Assembly: GCF_047663525.1 (NCBI RefSeq)
Contig: NC_092593.1
Coordinates: 27,802,501 to 27,866,500 of the forward strand
Length of the DNA stretch: 64,000 nt
Direction of reading: 5' to 3'
Origin: Anas platyrhynchos
Taxonomy: Eukaryota; Chordata; Aves; Anseriformes; Anatidae
Part shown: piece after piece, positions 15,101-27,100 of the stretch
Layout: each line of letters starts with the position of its first letter
How positions within the stretch are numbered: the stretch's first letter is position 1
Position numbers and translations under genes: made by a program
The notes under the pieces: model-generated
What the model was told of the DNA's origin: nothing
Databases searched by the model: none
Seen by the model: the letters and a program-made list of their open reading frames with translations, nothing else

Positions 15101-18100
15101 CAGGTATAGCACTACAGCTTAAGAACAATGCCAGACATCTCTGTACCTCAGTTGTTTCCTCACTGCATAGACTTGCTCTATTCCCTGAGACACCAGTTCT
15201 CTGATCTTGTCTGCCACTTGAGGATGAAGTCGGGAAGGCAGAATACAATTCTCATCTCTAGCAACTTCTTCCTCCTCCTCAGGAGAAGATGCAGAAAACT
15301 GGGAGGGCGAAGAAGGGAGGCAGGAAGTTTCCATTTCGTGATACTGGTGGGCTTGCTGAGTGGGTAACTGTACATACCACCTGGCAAGAAGGAAGGAGCT
15401 TCTATACGCAATTCTCAAGCAAAGGCAGCAAAATGAATCTCTTGGGGAACAGCCAGACAATCATAAATGACCCAGTTAGAGTGACATAAGTCTTTACAGC
15501 CCCTCAGCTGGAAGATACTGCCCTTTAGAGCTCAGGGTCCTCTGACACCCTTCAGTGAAAAACAAACCGGTTAAATATCCCAATACATACAATTATTTCT
15601 ACTTATTCCCTGCATGGAAACATCTGCTGAAGTTCCACATCTTAGCATTTAACACATTTACCAAGTTAAATAATCCAGAGCCATGAGTCTTACTGACATT
15701 GTGGAATTTATACTATTGATATTAAGCAAGAACCTTAATAAAGTAACTAAGAAAATCTAAATCCAAGCAAGCAAATTATTGCTCTATTTGCTTTATTGGT
15801 CAAGACGAAAAAAATAAATGCAAAGTTCACCTGAGGACACCACCAGCATCTATCGAGTTCTTCTTGAGCATGTTGAATGCTTTCTCCTGCTCCATTCTTA
15901 TGATTTTCTTGTCAATTTTAGGGTCAGTAGGAACTCTGTACTCCAGAAACTTTTGAACCTTTTTAATATAGATCCTTCCAAGGGGAGGATAAAAAAAAAA
16001 AAAAAAGAAAGAAAAAAGAAATTCCTTCAAATACACTTCACCTCCAGGGGGAAGGCAAAATCCCCACCTACTTCATATTGGATATTACTATAGAAAAAAT
16101 TCAAGCAGTGTTGTTCTGGGGGGTGAGGAGCCTCTAAGAGAAATTAAGAGTTTTTAAACAGATAATCAATAGAGAGGGTTGCAGGTAGATGCAGAGAGTC
16201 ACATGTATGGTCCAGGCTGGAAGCCACTCAGCCAGAGTGGTTTTGCATTTCAGCAAAAATCCTCTGCCCCTCAGTAGCATAAAAGCACAACACCATTTCT
16301 GGACAAGCCGGAATTCACGCAGCCTGAAGCATAAGCTGTGTACATACACATCTAACTGCACCCGTCAAAGTACGCACACCCTTAGCTCTGCAAAAAAAAA
16401 AACAAGCATGGCACTAAAACCCAGAAGGATGCCCAAGGATAAGTTTTTTTTTGTAAAGATGACAGTCGGATAAGGAAGAAGTCCTCACCAGTGCTCAGAC
16501 AGAGTGATTCCCACCTGTAGTTCATGGACTAACGTACTGCTATTTTGCAGCTAGGCAACCTATCAAATGTCAGCCTCATTCAGTTTAATAGGACAGCATT
16601 TCCTCCTTCCTTCTATATGTAAATCAACCTCAAGTTATCAAGGAGATAAAGCTAAGAGCCACGCTGCATGACATAAGCTACCCCGCAAACAGCACTGTCA
16701 ATGTTTATGAGATTTATATTTTCTTAGGATGATGGTCAGTAGCTTTGTAGCCAATTCTTACCTTGCTGGACATGTGGCTTTATACAGATGGCCAGAAATC
16801 CTTTCAGGTTCACTGGCTTTTTTGGGCTGGAACCCTTTCCTTCTTGGTCCATACTGGCACTCCATTACAATGGCTCTGCTTCCTGGGAACAAAAAGCAAT
16901 TCACTCTATTTGAGCAACCACAGAAGTTGTTATAGTAAAACAATACCTATGGAATAGACAAGAACTCCAAAAAAGTTATTTCTGCTTAACAGACTTCTTC
17001 AGAAGGCAGTACACTCAATTGTAGCAAGCATTCAAATACAGTGAAAATGCTTTTTTTTTACAGCATGCAAGGAACACAGAGCACTTTAAAAGCGTTTCCC
17101 AAGCCGCTATCATTTCACAATGCTCCTGGTAGATATACAGGGGCAAAAGATTGGCTTCTGACCCGATCAGCAATAGTAATTGACAATATGAGCAGCCTTG
17201 CTAGTTACCAAAGGAGCACAATATGTTGGTAATAAATACAAATAAGAGAAACAGAATCCTCCAAACTAACCAAGAAAATCCACAGCTGAAAGCAAAGGAC
17301 TTTAATTAATACTTCAGACCACGCTGCCCCATAAATTCTTACCTGCAAATCTGACCTACCTTATCAGTTAAATAACACTGCCTCAGTGTGGCATACCCCC
17401 ATTAACACAGACAGGCTCAAACAAAGATTGCTTAGTTCTACATTTCATTCAGATACATGACTTATTCCAATCAGACCACTTACAAAAGGGGTAACGTGCG
17501 TAACAGTGTCTGTGGTCAAGAAGAGAACCTGTATCTGTCCCATATCATGTTGAGCTATCCATTACTTACATTTCATATACACCAGTCCACTGGCAGGGAG
17601 CTGTCTATGCCACAAATGATATAACCAAAAACTTTTTAAGGTATCACAACAGCAACATAAAGTGTTTCCATAAGACACTCAATGATTTAATGCCTGAGAA
17701 CATGACATTATTAGTATATATACACACACATCAGTGCATGTAAAGAGAAGGAAAATTGTGCTTAATAAACATACCTAGCCTTTTCAGATTTTGTTTAAAA
17801 AATTTGAAATCAATTTGCTATGACTGAAAAGACTTCAAGAGCTTTAAGCTAGTCCTTACTAGTATGCATGTCAAACCCAATCTGATAGGGCTCCTGTTTT
17901 ACAAAGGTATTAGCAATATACAATTTTTATTAAAACTAACAATCGAGATTTTATAATTAGTTCATGTTTTATACTATGTAGAAGCTACCCAGCTTCTCCA
18001 CAGCAGAAACACAGCAGGGAAGGCATTACGTTTTGGTTCCACTTACACAGAAGGGATAAGTTCCTTGAGAACAGTACTTTCGTCCTGCACAGTTTAGAAT

Positions 18101-21100
18101 TAAGTTATCTGAGATTTAAATTACAGTTCAGAAAACCGCATTTCCAGCCTCTTTTCTCTAGATGTAAAGGTTTTTAATGAATGTTCTTCATGGAGTGCTT
18201 ACATTCTAACCCTAACTGCATTGAAAAGGCAACTCATTAAAAATACACGTAATGCCCGTATGGGGATCTGAGCAAAGCAAAAATACTAAATTCTACAACT
18301 TAAAAATCAGTGTCTCTAGTAGTCTGCAGAACTTTAAAGAAGAAAGTCTATGTGTGGTTTTGTTCTAAGTATCTTACTGTGGGGGAACACGTTTATTAAG
18401 CAGATCTTACAGAAAATTAAAAATATCTCAAGTGCATTTGGGGAGCTGGAAATAAAAATGTAGATCATTTTGGTTTTAAGAAATTTCTTACCTGAATGAA
18501 CTTAATTTCACATACGCATCACATGAGCGAAATGCATATTTACCTACCTCTAAGTCTCCACATTCATTAAAAAAATAAAAATAAAAATCTGTCTGCTGAG
18601 CTATGTTGATGTTTACTTCTTTTTGATTTTATAGGGGGCCACTGAATCATCTTATTGGCTCCTGTGGAACAAACTCTGCAAAGGGTCTCCAAACCAGGCA
18701 AGAATACTGGAGCAAGCTCTTACCCTTATGAAAACTTCCAAGACCTGATTGAACAGAAGGAACCTCCACCCAGAGAACTCATTCACAAGTACCATTTAAT
18801 GTGGGTTGCTAACTAATTTATTTCTAAACAAAAAAGGGAACGAAACACTCACATCAAAGCCTGTGTTTTCAGGGAAACAAGCTCCTTCAGACTGTGGCAT
18901 AGAGGTACCAAAGCTGCTCTTTTTTTTTTGCCTTGACTTTACTAACACTAATGAACACCACAAGGATCCTTCTTTATGGCCAACTGTCAAGTGATGTTGA
19001 GATTTTTAAAGTAGTTATTGAAATAAAAGAAGTTAGTTACCTGCATTGACAAAGGGGATCCCATCATATGGGACATACTGAGATTTCCACATCAACCGTG
19101 TGGCGGGTTTGGCTGGGCTTGGAGACTGGCGCGTCCCCCACACACTTTGTGTTTGCTGCTTGTGTAGCGTTAGAACACTCTCTAATTCTGTCTCGCTCAC
19201 ACAATAGCCGCGGTATGAGTCCCCAATTTTCTGCATGGAAAGGAGGTGAAATAATAGGATTATTCACCCAGCTGACTGCTCTCCATTACCCAAGAAAACA
19301 AAAGCAGTCAGGGACTCTGCATGTGAGAACACAGGCTCACATTTTTGGTGCTTTGTGTTTTTTCCTTCCCCACACTATTGTCCTCACAAGCAAATTTACC
19401 ACTGGATCTAGCACCAGAGTGTTCTCCATTGAGGTCAGCAGTCTGTATGCCCTCAAAGACCCTAAGTGCACCAAGAACTCCACAAAGGTTCTCAGAGTTA
19501 CTGCCAATGCTAATTTCCACAGGACACCTTGACTTGTTTTTTCCCCCACAGTGCTTACTTTTGTTGCAGTTTCCTTCTAAGACAAATTCATCTTAGGTAA
19601 ACATTTTGATGGAACTGCCTCAGAGGATCTCTGAAGTGCTAAAAATTGTCTACATATCTACTTCAATGCACGGACACTGCTCTGAGGTGTAGCAGAATAC
19701 ATCTGCTTGTGCCACTAGTAACTGCCTCACCTGCTTAGTGCATTAGCTCTGAATTGAATGCCCCAAGCTTTAAGGATCTCTCCATTCAAAAAGCTACACA
19801 GAAGCACAACACACAAGAGTTGTCACATGCATATCAGCTATGGTTTCAATGAACTTTGCTAAACTCCAGGCAAATACAGAAAACTCGCATCTAGATCTGA
19901 TTCAAAGAAGTAGTCAACAAAAACAATTATAAACAACTCATTGACTTTGCAACATCCCCTATGACAGCTGCTCAGCTGATTCGGTGCTGGTCTGTGAAGG
20001 CCTGCCAGCAAACCATGAAAATACTGGGACAGGAGTGAGCTATCCCATCCAACAGTAGCACCAGGAACACCCTGCTAGCTCATTCTTACAACATAACCAG
20101 GGAGCAAACATGTGATGAATGAATGCTGGCATCTGATGCATCCATTTTGCCACCTTCAGTGACAAAGCAGCCAGATGTTTAAATAATACTGAAAACAAAA
20201 GCAGCAACAGTATCTGTCCAAGACTATTATATCGCAATATTTATTAATGACAACAGCATAAAACTGTCTCATAGTTACCTCAGAAAAACAAAACGCCCGT
20301 GGCTAGCAAGACCTGAAGTCAACAAAGAGCAAATGAACCCCCTTCAAACAAAGTGGGGAAGCAGGCTGTTGCTGCTAGCACAATCCCCATAGGCTAAGGT
20401 TATGCATGCACTGACTGCAAGAATCAGTCTGTGGTATCAGTTTCTTACACAGCAGCAGCTCACTGCACTGTGAGCATGCTGCTCCACCACTTAATCAGGT
20501 CTGCATACACTGCAATCATGCAGCTGTAGCAAGAAAGAAACACGGGTAATTGTTGTGATTGTTTAGCCAGAGACTGTAAACAACAGACAAACAGAAATGA
20601 AGCGATCTGAAAAATGCAGAAGGAAAAAAGCCTGAGAAGTACCAGAAGTACCTTCTTTACAGTGACCTAGAATTATCCCCTCTCACAGCAGGACATGCAA
20701 TACCACTCCACAGAAAATACTACATTAGCAACATCTCTTTCCATACCTTACACTGGTCACTATAAACAGCTTCTTGACCTTATTCTAGGGAGATGATAGA
20801 AAACTTACAGAACTATTGTGCCAGAAAGGTAACTGTTAAGGTACTGTCTCCTATTGTAGCTTTAATTCTATGCAAAATCCAGCATTTCACAAAATTTGGA
20901 TGTGGGGGTAGAAAAAAAATCATATAGCACGTAAGATCCCCACTCTCTAGGAGCTTCTGAGGCAGGAACAAATGGATAAGTGAGACCATCTGTTCCAAAC
21001 AAATAAATGAACTTAGTTTTGCATAGTTGATTAATTAAGACAGTTTTTAATTATGCTTTATTTCAGTATGCTAACACATGCTGAAAATGTGTTCTGATCC

Positions 21101-24100
21101 TAATGCTGAAAACTTTAAGTAGGTTAAATAAAATAACTTATTTTTTTTAATCCGTTTTTCGTTACCAAAGTAATTACCCTGAAGTAATTGGATACTTTCC
21201 AACCTTTTTAACTCCAGCCAAATGTCAAGCCAAAAAAAGAAGCAATTCCTTTTCTCCCCCTAGCCTCATCTCAGTAAGAGCACATAAAAGCTTACACTAA
21301 AGTACACACATCAAGACTGCAGTTTTCCTCGACTGAAGTAACAGCAAGCAGCAAAATGCCAGAGGCATTACACTGTCTAGGCACAGCAAGCATAAGCTGA
21401 ATAGTTCAGGACAGGCAGAGAATCAACGCTAAACACGGAACTTAGCACTAGTTTTGTAGTCGCAGCTTTTACTGTCCTGGGTCTGCCTGTGCCTGCTGTA
21501 CTGACTGCACTTCAGAGCTCAGCCCTGTCCAAGAACTTGGGATATACAAAGGGCAGTATGCACCCAGGCTATGCACGGCCTCACCCGCTGGTATCTTCCA
21601 TGAAATGCACACAGACTTCCACTTCAAGTTTGGTTCTACTATAGAAAGGGACTGAAAAAGTGGAATTGTGAGTTAACTCATTTATCTGCATGAAGAATGG
21701 CTGGAATAAAGGTGAAGTGTTTTCTCCACCAGATCCCCAGTTTCCAGTAGGACCCTTCCACCCTGTTATTGGTAACAAAGTGTTCTGCAAGACACCAACC
21801 TCAAAGATAAATGACACTTCAGAATCCCATGGTCTCTAGTCTGTGCCCATAAAAACACACATGCATCTGAGCCATCCCCAGTGGATTTACATGAAACATG
21901 TGACTGAAACTCAGCAAAGCAACTCTGCTGATAACACACAAGGAGGGAGAGAATTTGGGTCATTCCTCCTTGGATGGGCTGAATTCTGCATGGAGAACAG
22001 CAAAAATTTATTTTTTTTTAAATAGAACTGGGAAGATTAATGCATACAGGCAACAGTTCAGCACAGAGATACTTGTATACTCAGAACACATGCAAACATT
22101 TCAAAAAATATCTTTCTTTTTTAAGAACAATAGAGAATATTATTTTTCTCTTTCTGCTGCTGTGAATTTTAAACTCAGCAGGTGAAAACTCTTATAAAAG
22201 ACTTGTGTTATGGTTTGCTTCATCTAAGTCCTATAAATTGAAGCCAATAATAAATGACTCAGACAAGCTACATGGATGCTAAAATGGGAGAATACATGTC
22301 ACAGTGGCAAAAGCACAGAAGTTATACAAGGGTTATACGTCTTAATGGACTCGAACAACTAACCAAACATTTGAGGTGACTCATTGTAAACCATATCTCT
22401 ACCATGGAAGAGTTAATGTTATTACTTTTTGACCTCTAAATGTTTAATTGGATAAATATTGGACAACACCATTCATATGAAATAAAAGACGTAACAAAAG
22501 GAGGATATATAGATATATATATAATATATATTTAGTCAATTTAAAAAATATTTCTAAGTGGATATGGAAAGCTATTCAATTTTTAAGTCCTTTGCAGCTG
22601 CAATTTCTAGATATCATTGGCAAAACCAACAGGGAAAAACGTTCAAATGGTAATGATATCTGAAGAGGTAAACAAGATAGAATATTATTTTTCCTTTAAA
22701 AAAGTATTAAGAAAAGGTAAAAAATAAACATCTATCAGGAAGAGTTTGGTAGCAGGAAGATGAGGTAGGTGATCTCTCAAAATCCTCCCATCACTCCCTT
22801 TCCTTTTAAATGATTCATTAGGTATTCTAGCTGTTAACAACATCCTAAGTCACCAGGATATTTCTGTAGACATCTAAATACGCAACAATATGACAGCCCT
22901 GTTTAGGTCAATGCCATGACAAGGAGAAAAGATAGTTTCATTTATATCAACTATACAAATTCTCCATTTAGGGTGGTAAATTAACTGTACAAACTGCAGT
23001 TGAAAAGGATCATTTTATAGTTTCTTTGTAGGCATTTGGAAACAGAAGCATCAGCCTTTCCCAAATGTAAAGATTCTCTCTCATGAAGTGTAAGAAAATC
23101 CTAAAGCAAGTATTGGTCACCACAAAGGAAAAAAGAAAACTTGGGATAGGATCTCAGCATTTTTCAACAAATGAAAACAAGCACAGATAAGCATGCATGA
23201 TAAAAAAGTAAGAATATTTAAGATATTAAGGCGCTTTGATAAGTCCCAGACCTGACCCTGGCAAGTAGTCACATGGATTTTGATTTCTATGAGACAACAC
23301 AAACTAATATGAACAGTAGCAAACTTACAGCATACAGAAGAAATTTGATTCTTGCACTTAGAGTAAGTGCAACAAAAAGCGGTTTGCTCAGCAGAAGACA
23401 CCAGGGCTTATGCTGTATCAAGAACAAATTTGATAACTTTGCATACACAAATGGGAATCAATGGCTCTTCCCAGAACTGTATAGCATCACAAGATTTCAG
23501 AAGCAGAATTTGTGCTTCAGGAGCTGTTCATGGCCAGTCATTCCCAAAAAAGAAAGGGATTCCATAGCATTTTACATGCTGAAATGTTTAGTAGTACCAG
23601 CTTGTAATTGTACAATTTCATAACACCCAAAATCTTGAACACTACTTATACAACTATAAACATTATTCCTGTCATGGAATAGGATCTATGTCTTGATCAT
23701 GATGAAAAAATTGAATCAGAATTCTTTGTAGCTCACCTCACAGTTCCTGAGACGGCGTGCCCATGCAGGCGTGTTTGGTGGCAATTGCTGGAGAGGAATG
23801 GGAAAGGGGTCTTCCAACATCCTGAAAAATAAAATGTTGTAAATAAATAAAATAAATAAATAAATATAATAAAATAAAATAAAAATAAAATAAATAAAAT
23901 GTTGAGTCTGAACAGACATCCAGGAAAGCTGATTTTTATCCTGACCCACAGCTATTAAATCAAAACAATGCATTAGATAGAACAAAACAGGGTATATGAC
24001 CAAACTACAGATACTATATCAACTTGCTTTTGAATAGGTGGAGTTCATTTTTTCCATGTTCTACTTCACTGCTAAAATAATTCACAATAATTATTGCTAT

Positions 24101-27100
24101 TTTAAAAAGCACTGTCTTCTGTGTTCAACAAGACCTCTAAGCATTCAGTATTCTCAGTATTGTTACCTAATAACAATTGCCAAAACACTGTGAAATAGAT
24201 CGTTTGATTATCTCGATAACTGTCTTATGCAGACTGATGGCAGAGTGCTGACCAATAAACCAAATATCCAATGCATGTTAAATGCTGCACATTTTAGTGG
24301 ATTTTAAATGAAAGCATTCACAATTAAAAATGCTAGGCATCACTGAGGGAGGGGACAGAGTTAGGTATCAAAGACAGGAAAGGCGTAACTGAACTATTTA
24401 AATTTTAGAAACTTTATTAACCAATCTGCCTGTGTGTTCCACTGAAACATACCATCAGCAGCAACTTTCTCATATATTTTACAAAAGGAAGCTTCAGCTT
24501 TCCCTGCAGCTTTTTCAATAAATCACTTTCAGCTCTTGGCATTATAACTATCTGGAGTAATTTCAGTAATTTGCACTGTGTTTCGTACAATACCCTCCTA
24601 TTGTTCTAGTCAGAATACATCCAACTTGCTTTGGAATACAGGTACTTTAACTGCTTTTCTCATGTTCTGGCACATACATAAGGTCCCAGTAAACACAGTT
24701 GGCTACATATCATTCACTAATACTAAAAGTTCATAACCTCCACTCAACCATTCTGAGGTAATTTGTTATAGCCGTCACAAGAAACAAAACCCCACAAACC
24801 GCAAGAAAATTCATCAGCATTACCAGCAGGTCAAATTGACCGTTAATCCTTTCAATTCCTAACCTACCTGGTGGTTGTTTTTTTTGATACAGTGAGAGAT
24901 GCCTGTGGATGTAGAATGTAACTGCTTGCACTGTCTGCTAGAGCAGCCATTGCCACAGTCTGCAAGTTCCCATCACCACACTTCTCATCTGAAACATCTT
25001 TGCAAAAATAAAACATCCTTCTGGTTAACAGCAGAGAATGGGAAAATGACAAACTATAATTAAAATTGTATGTTGAAAGAACAAACCTTTTGACATATGA
25101 AAGACAATGATTTCCAGAAGAAAATCTGTGAATCGGTACTGATAAACTCTAGGCACATATATACAGATACACCTGATAAGGTTGTTTGTACTTGGAGACT
25201 TTGGTTATGCTACTGCTAATGAATCCCCACACAACAAAGCAAATAATCAGAACTTTAAAATCTGTTTTACATTTCCACAAATCTATACAGGATTACATGA
25301 CTATTTTGTTCAGCTGCAAATTGCATTTTGAGAATCTGTTCAAATTTTTTATTTTATACAGAAAATGAAAAACAGTAACAAACCTTTCAGAGTTTGACGT
25401 AACACGACAACTGAGTTTTCAGAATTATTCTGGAATGCAAACTAGTACACAGCCTTTAGCCATCCAGCTAGGCTTACAGATAAATAATCAATGCTTTCAG
25501 ATTTTAGAATATATCCTTTCCTAAAGAAAAACTTAAAATTTGTGCATGTAGTTGTGCATCTCAGCACATACTTAAAACGTGACACACTGAGGGCAAAACC
25601 TTGGTGACAAAGTGGAAGTTGCATCTCATGCGCTTCACGGGAAACTGAATTTCTACCTAGATACTTCATTTCTGGCTTCACAAAAGATGCCATATCACCT
25701 GAGTGAGGTGTCTGGAAAAGATAAGAACAGGAATTCTCCTATCTGCTTTACTTGAATTAACTACTTCATTCAAAAATGAAACAAGCAGGCAGTAAAAATT
25801 GGAAGCTGCTGGTACAGTTGTCTGATATAGCAGAAATATATTTATTAATGATAAATAATGCAAGAAGCAGCTTTATCTTTCATATCTCTATTTATCTATG
25901 ACACACCTCAAGTGAGCATAATAACCTTTATTTCACAGGGTTTTGTGCAACAGAAAACACTGCAAAGCATGCCAGATTCATAATCAGAAAGCAGATTCAG
26001 TAGATATGCTTTTTTGTCTTTTAACTCTGGCTAAGGAAATGAAATATACAAATAAGAGGTTCTTAAAAAAAAAATCACACAGGATGCACTTAGTCAGAGG
26101 AACACATACCCTCAAGTCCCACAGCTTAAACTCACCCTGAGTGCTAGTCACATCCAGAAGCTGACCTTGAGGAATAATCACTTGGGCCACTCCTGGCTGG
26201 GCAGAAGGAATGACATGCAGCACCTGGCCATTTTCTGACTGGCTGGCAACAATCATCTGTAAGGCAATCACAGAAAAGCATGAGTGGTGCTTGATTGTCT
26301 AGTGTTCACTGTGCAGATTGACCAGTTTTGCTTGTAACTAGAACAGGAAATATTCTGGTTGGAATTAAGGCCTGTAAATTAACTTCGTTTCACATAATAA
26401 AGGAAACTGTCTATTTAATGTCAGTTTCTTAGTCATTTACTTGATTAGAGAGGAAAAAAAAAAACAACACATACAGGATTCTACAATGAATTACACATTT
26501 ATTCAGAACTGAAAGTTATCAAAAACATGAAAGTAATTCATCATTGAATTCACTGTAACCCCATTCATAGACTAGCAGGATTAATCATAACATATAAATA
26601 AATTTGATCTTTACTCCTAAGAAATTGATCTATATGGGCAATGTTTCATGCAAAAGCAGACAGAACGTAAAGCTGCAGAACTTGAAAAAACAAATTAATT
26701 AAATCTTCAAAAATCCTAGAAAAGTAAAGTGACTCCTTATGGTAAATAGTGCTACAGTTACCAAGAACTTGTTTCCAGCAATGCTATAAAAGCTAACATA
26801 ACAAAATATAACCCTGTTCCTGATTTATTATTGCACTTGAAACGGGTCAGGTGTCTATAATGACAATACAATACATGCCAAGCAAACTACTTGAATGAAG
26901 GAACACTTATTTTGTAAAAAGGTAACTAAGAACTACAAAGCAACATTTTGAGTAAATTTAAAAAAAAAAAAAAAGATCTAATGGGTTAGCTTATTGCTAA
27001 CATCTGAGTCCCAAGAAAATAGACACACACATCCCAGGAATACAGAGAAAGCAGCAGCGGTAGAAGAACGAAATCTCATCGCCCAATAACATCCAGGCTG

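Noticed and set aside
15119-15489. Overlapping ORFs on both strands around CARF exon 9
   Set aside because: Only the frame WYVQLPTQQ...YAVRKQL matches CARF; the others are shadows of it or run into introns.
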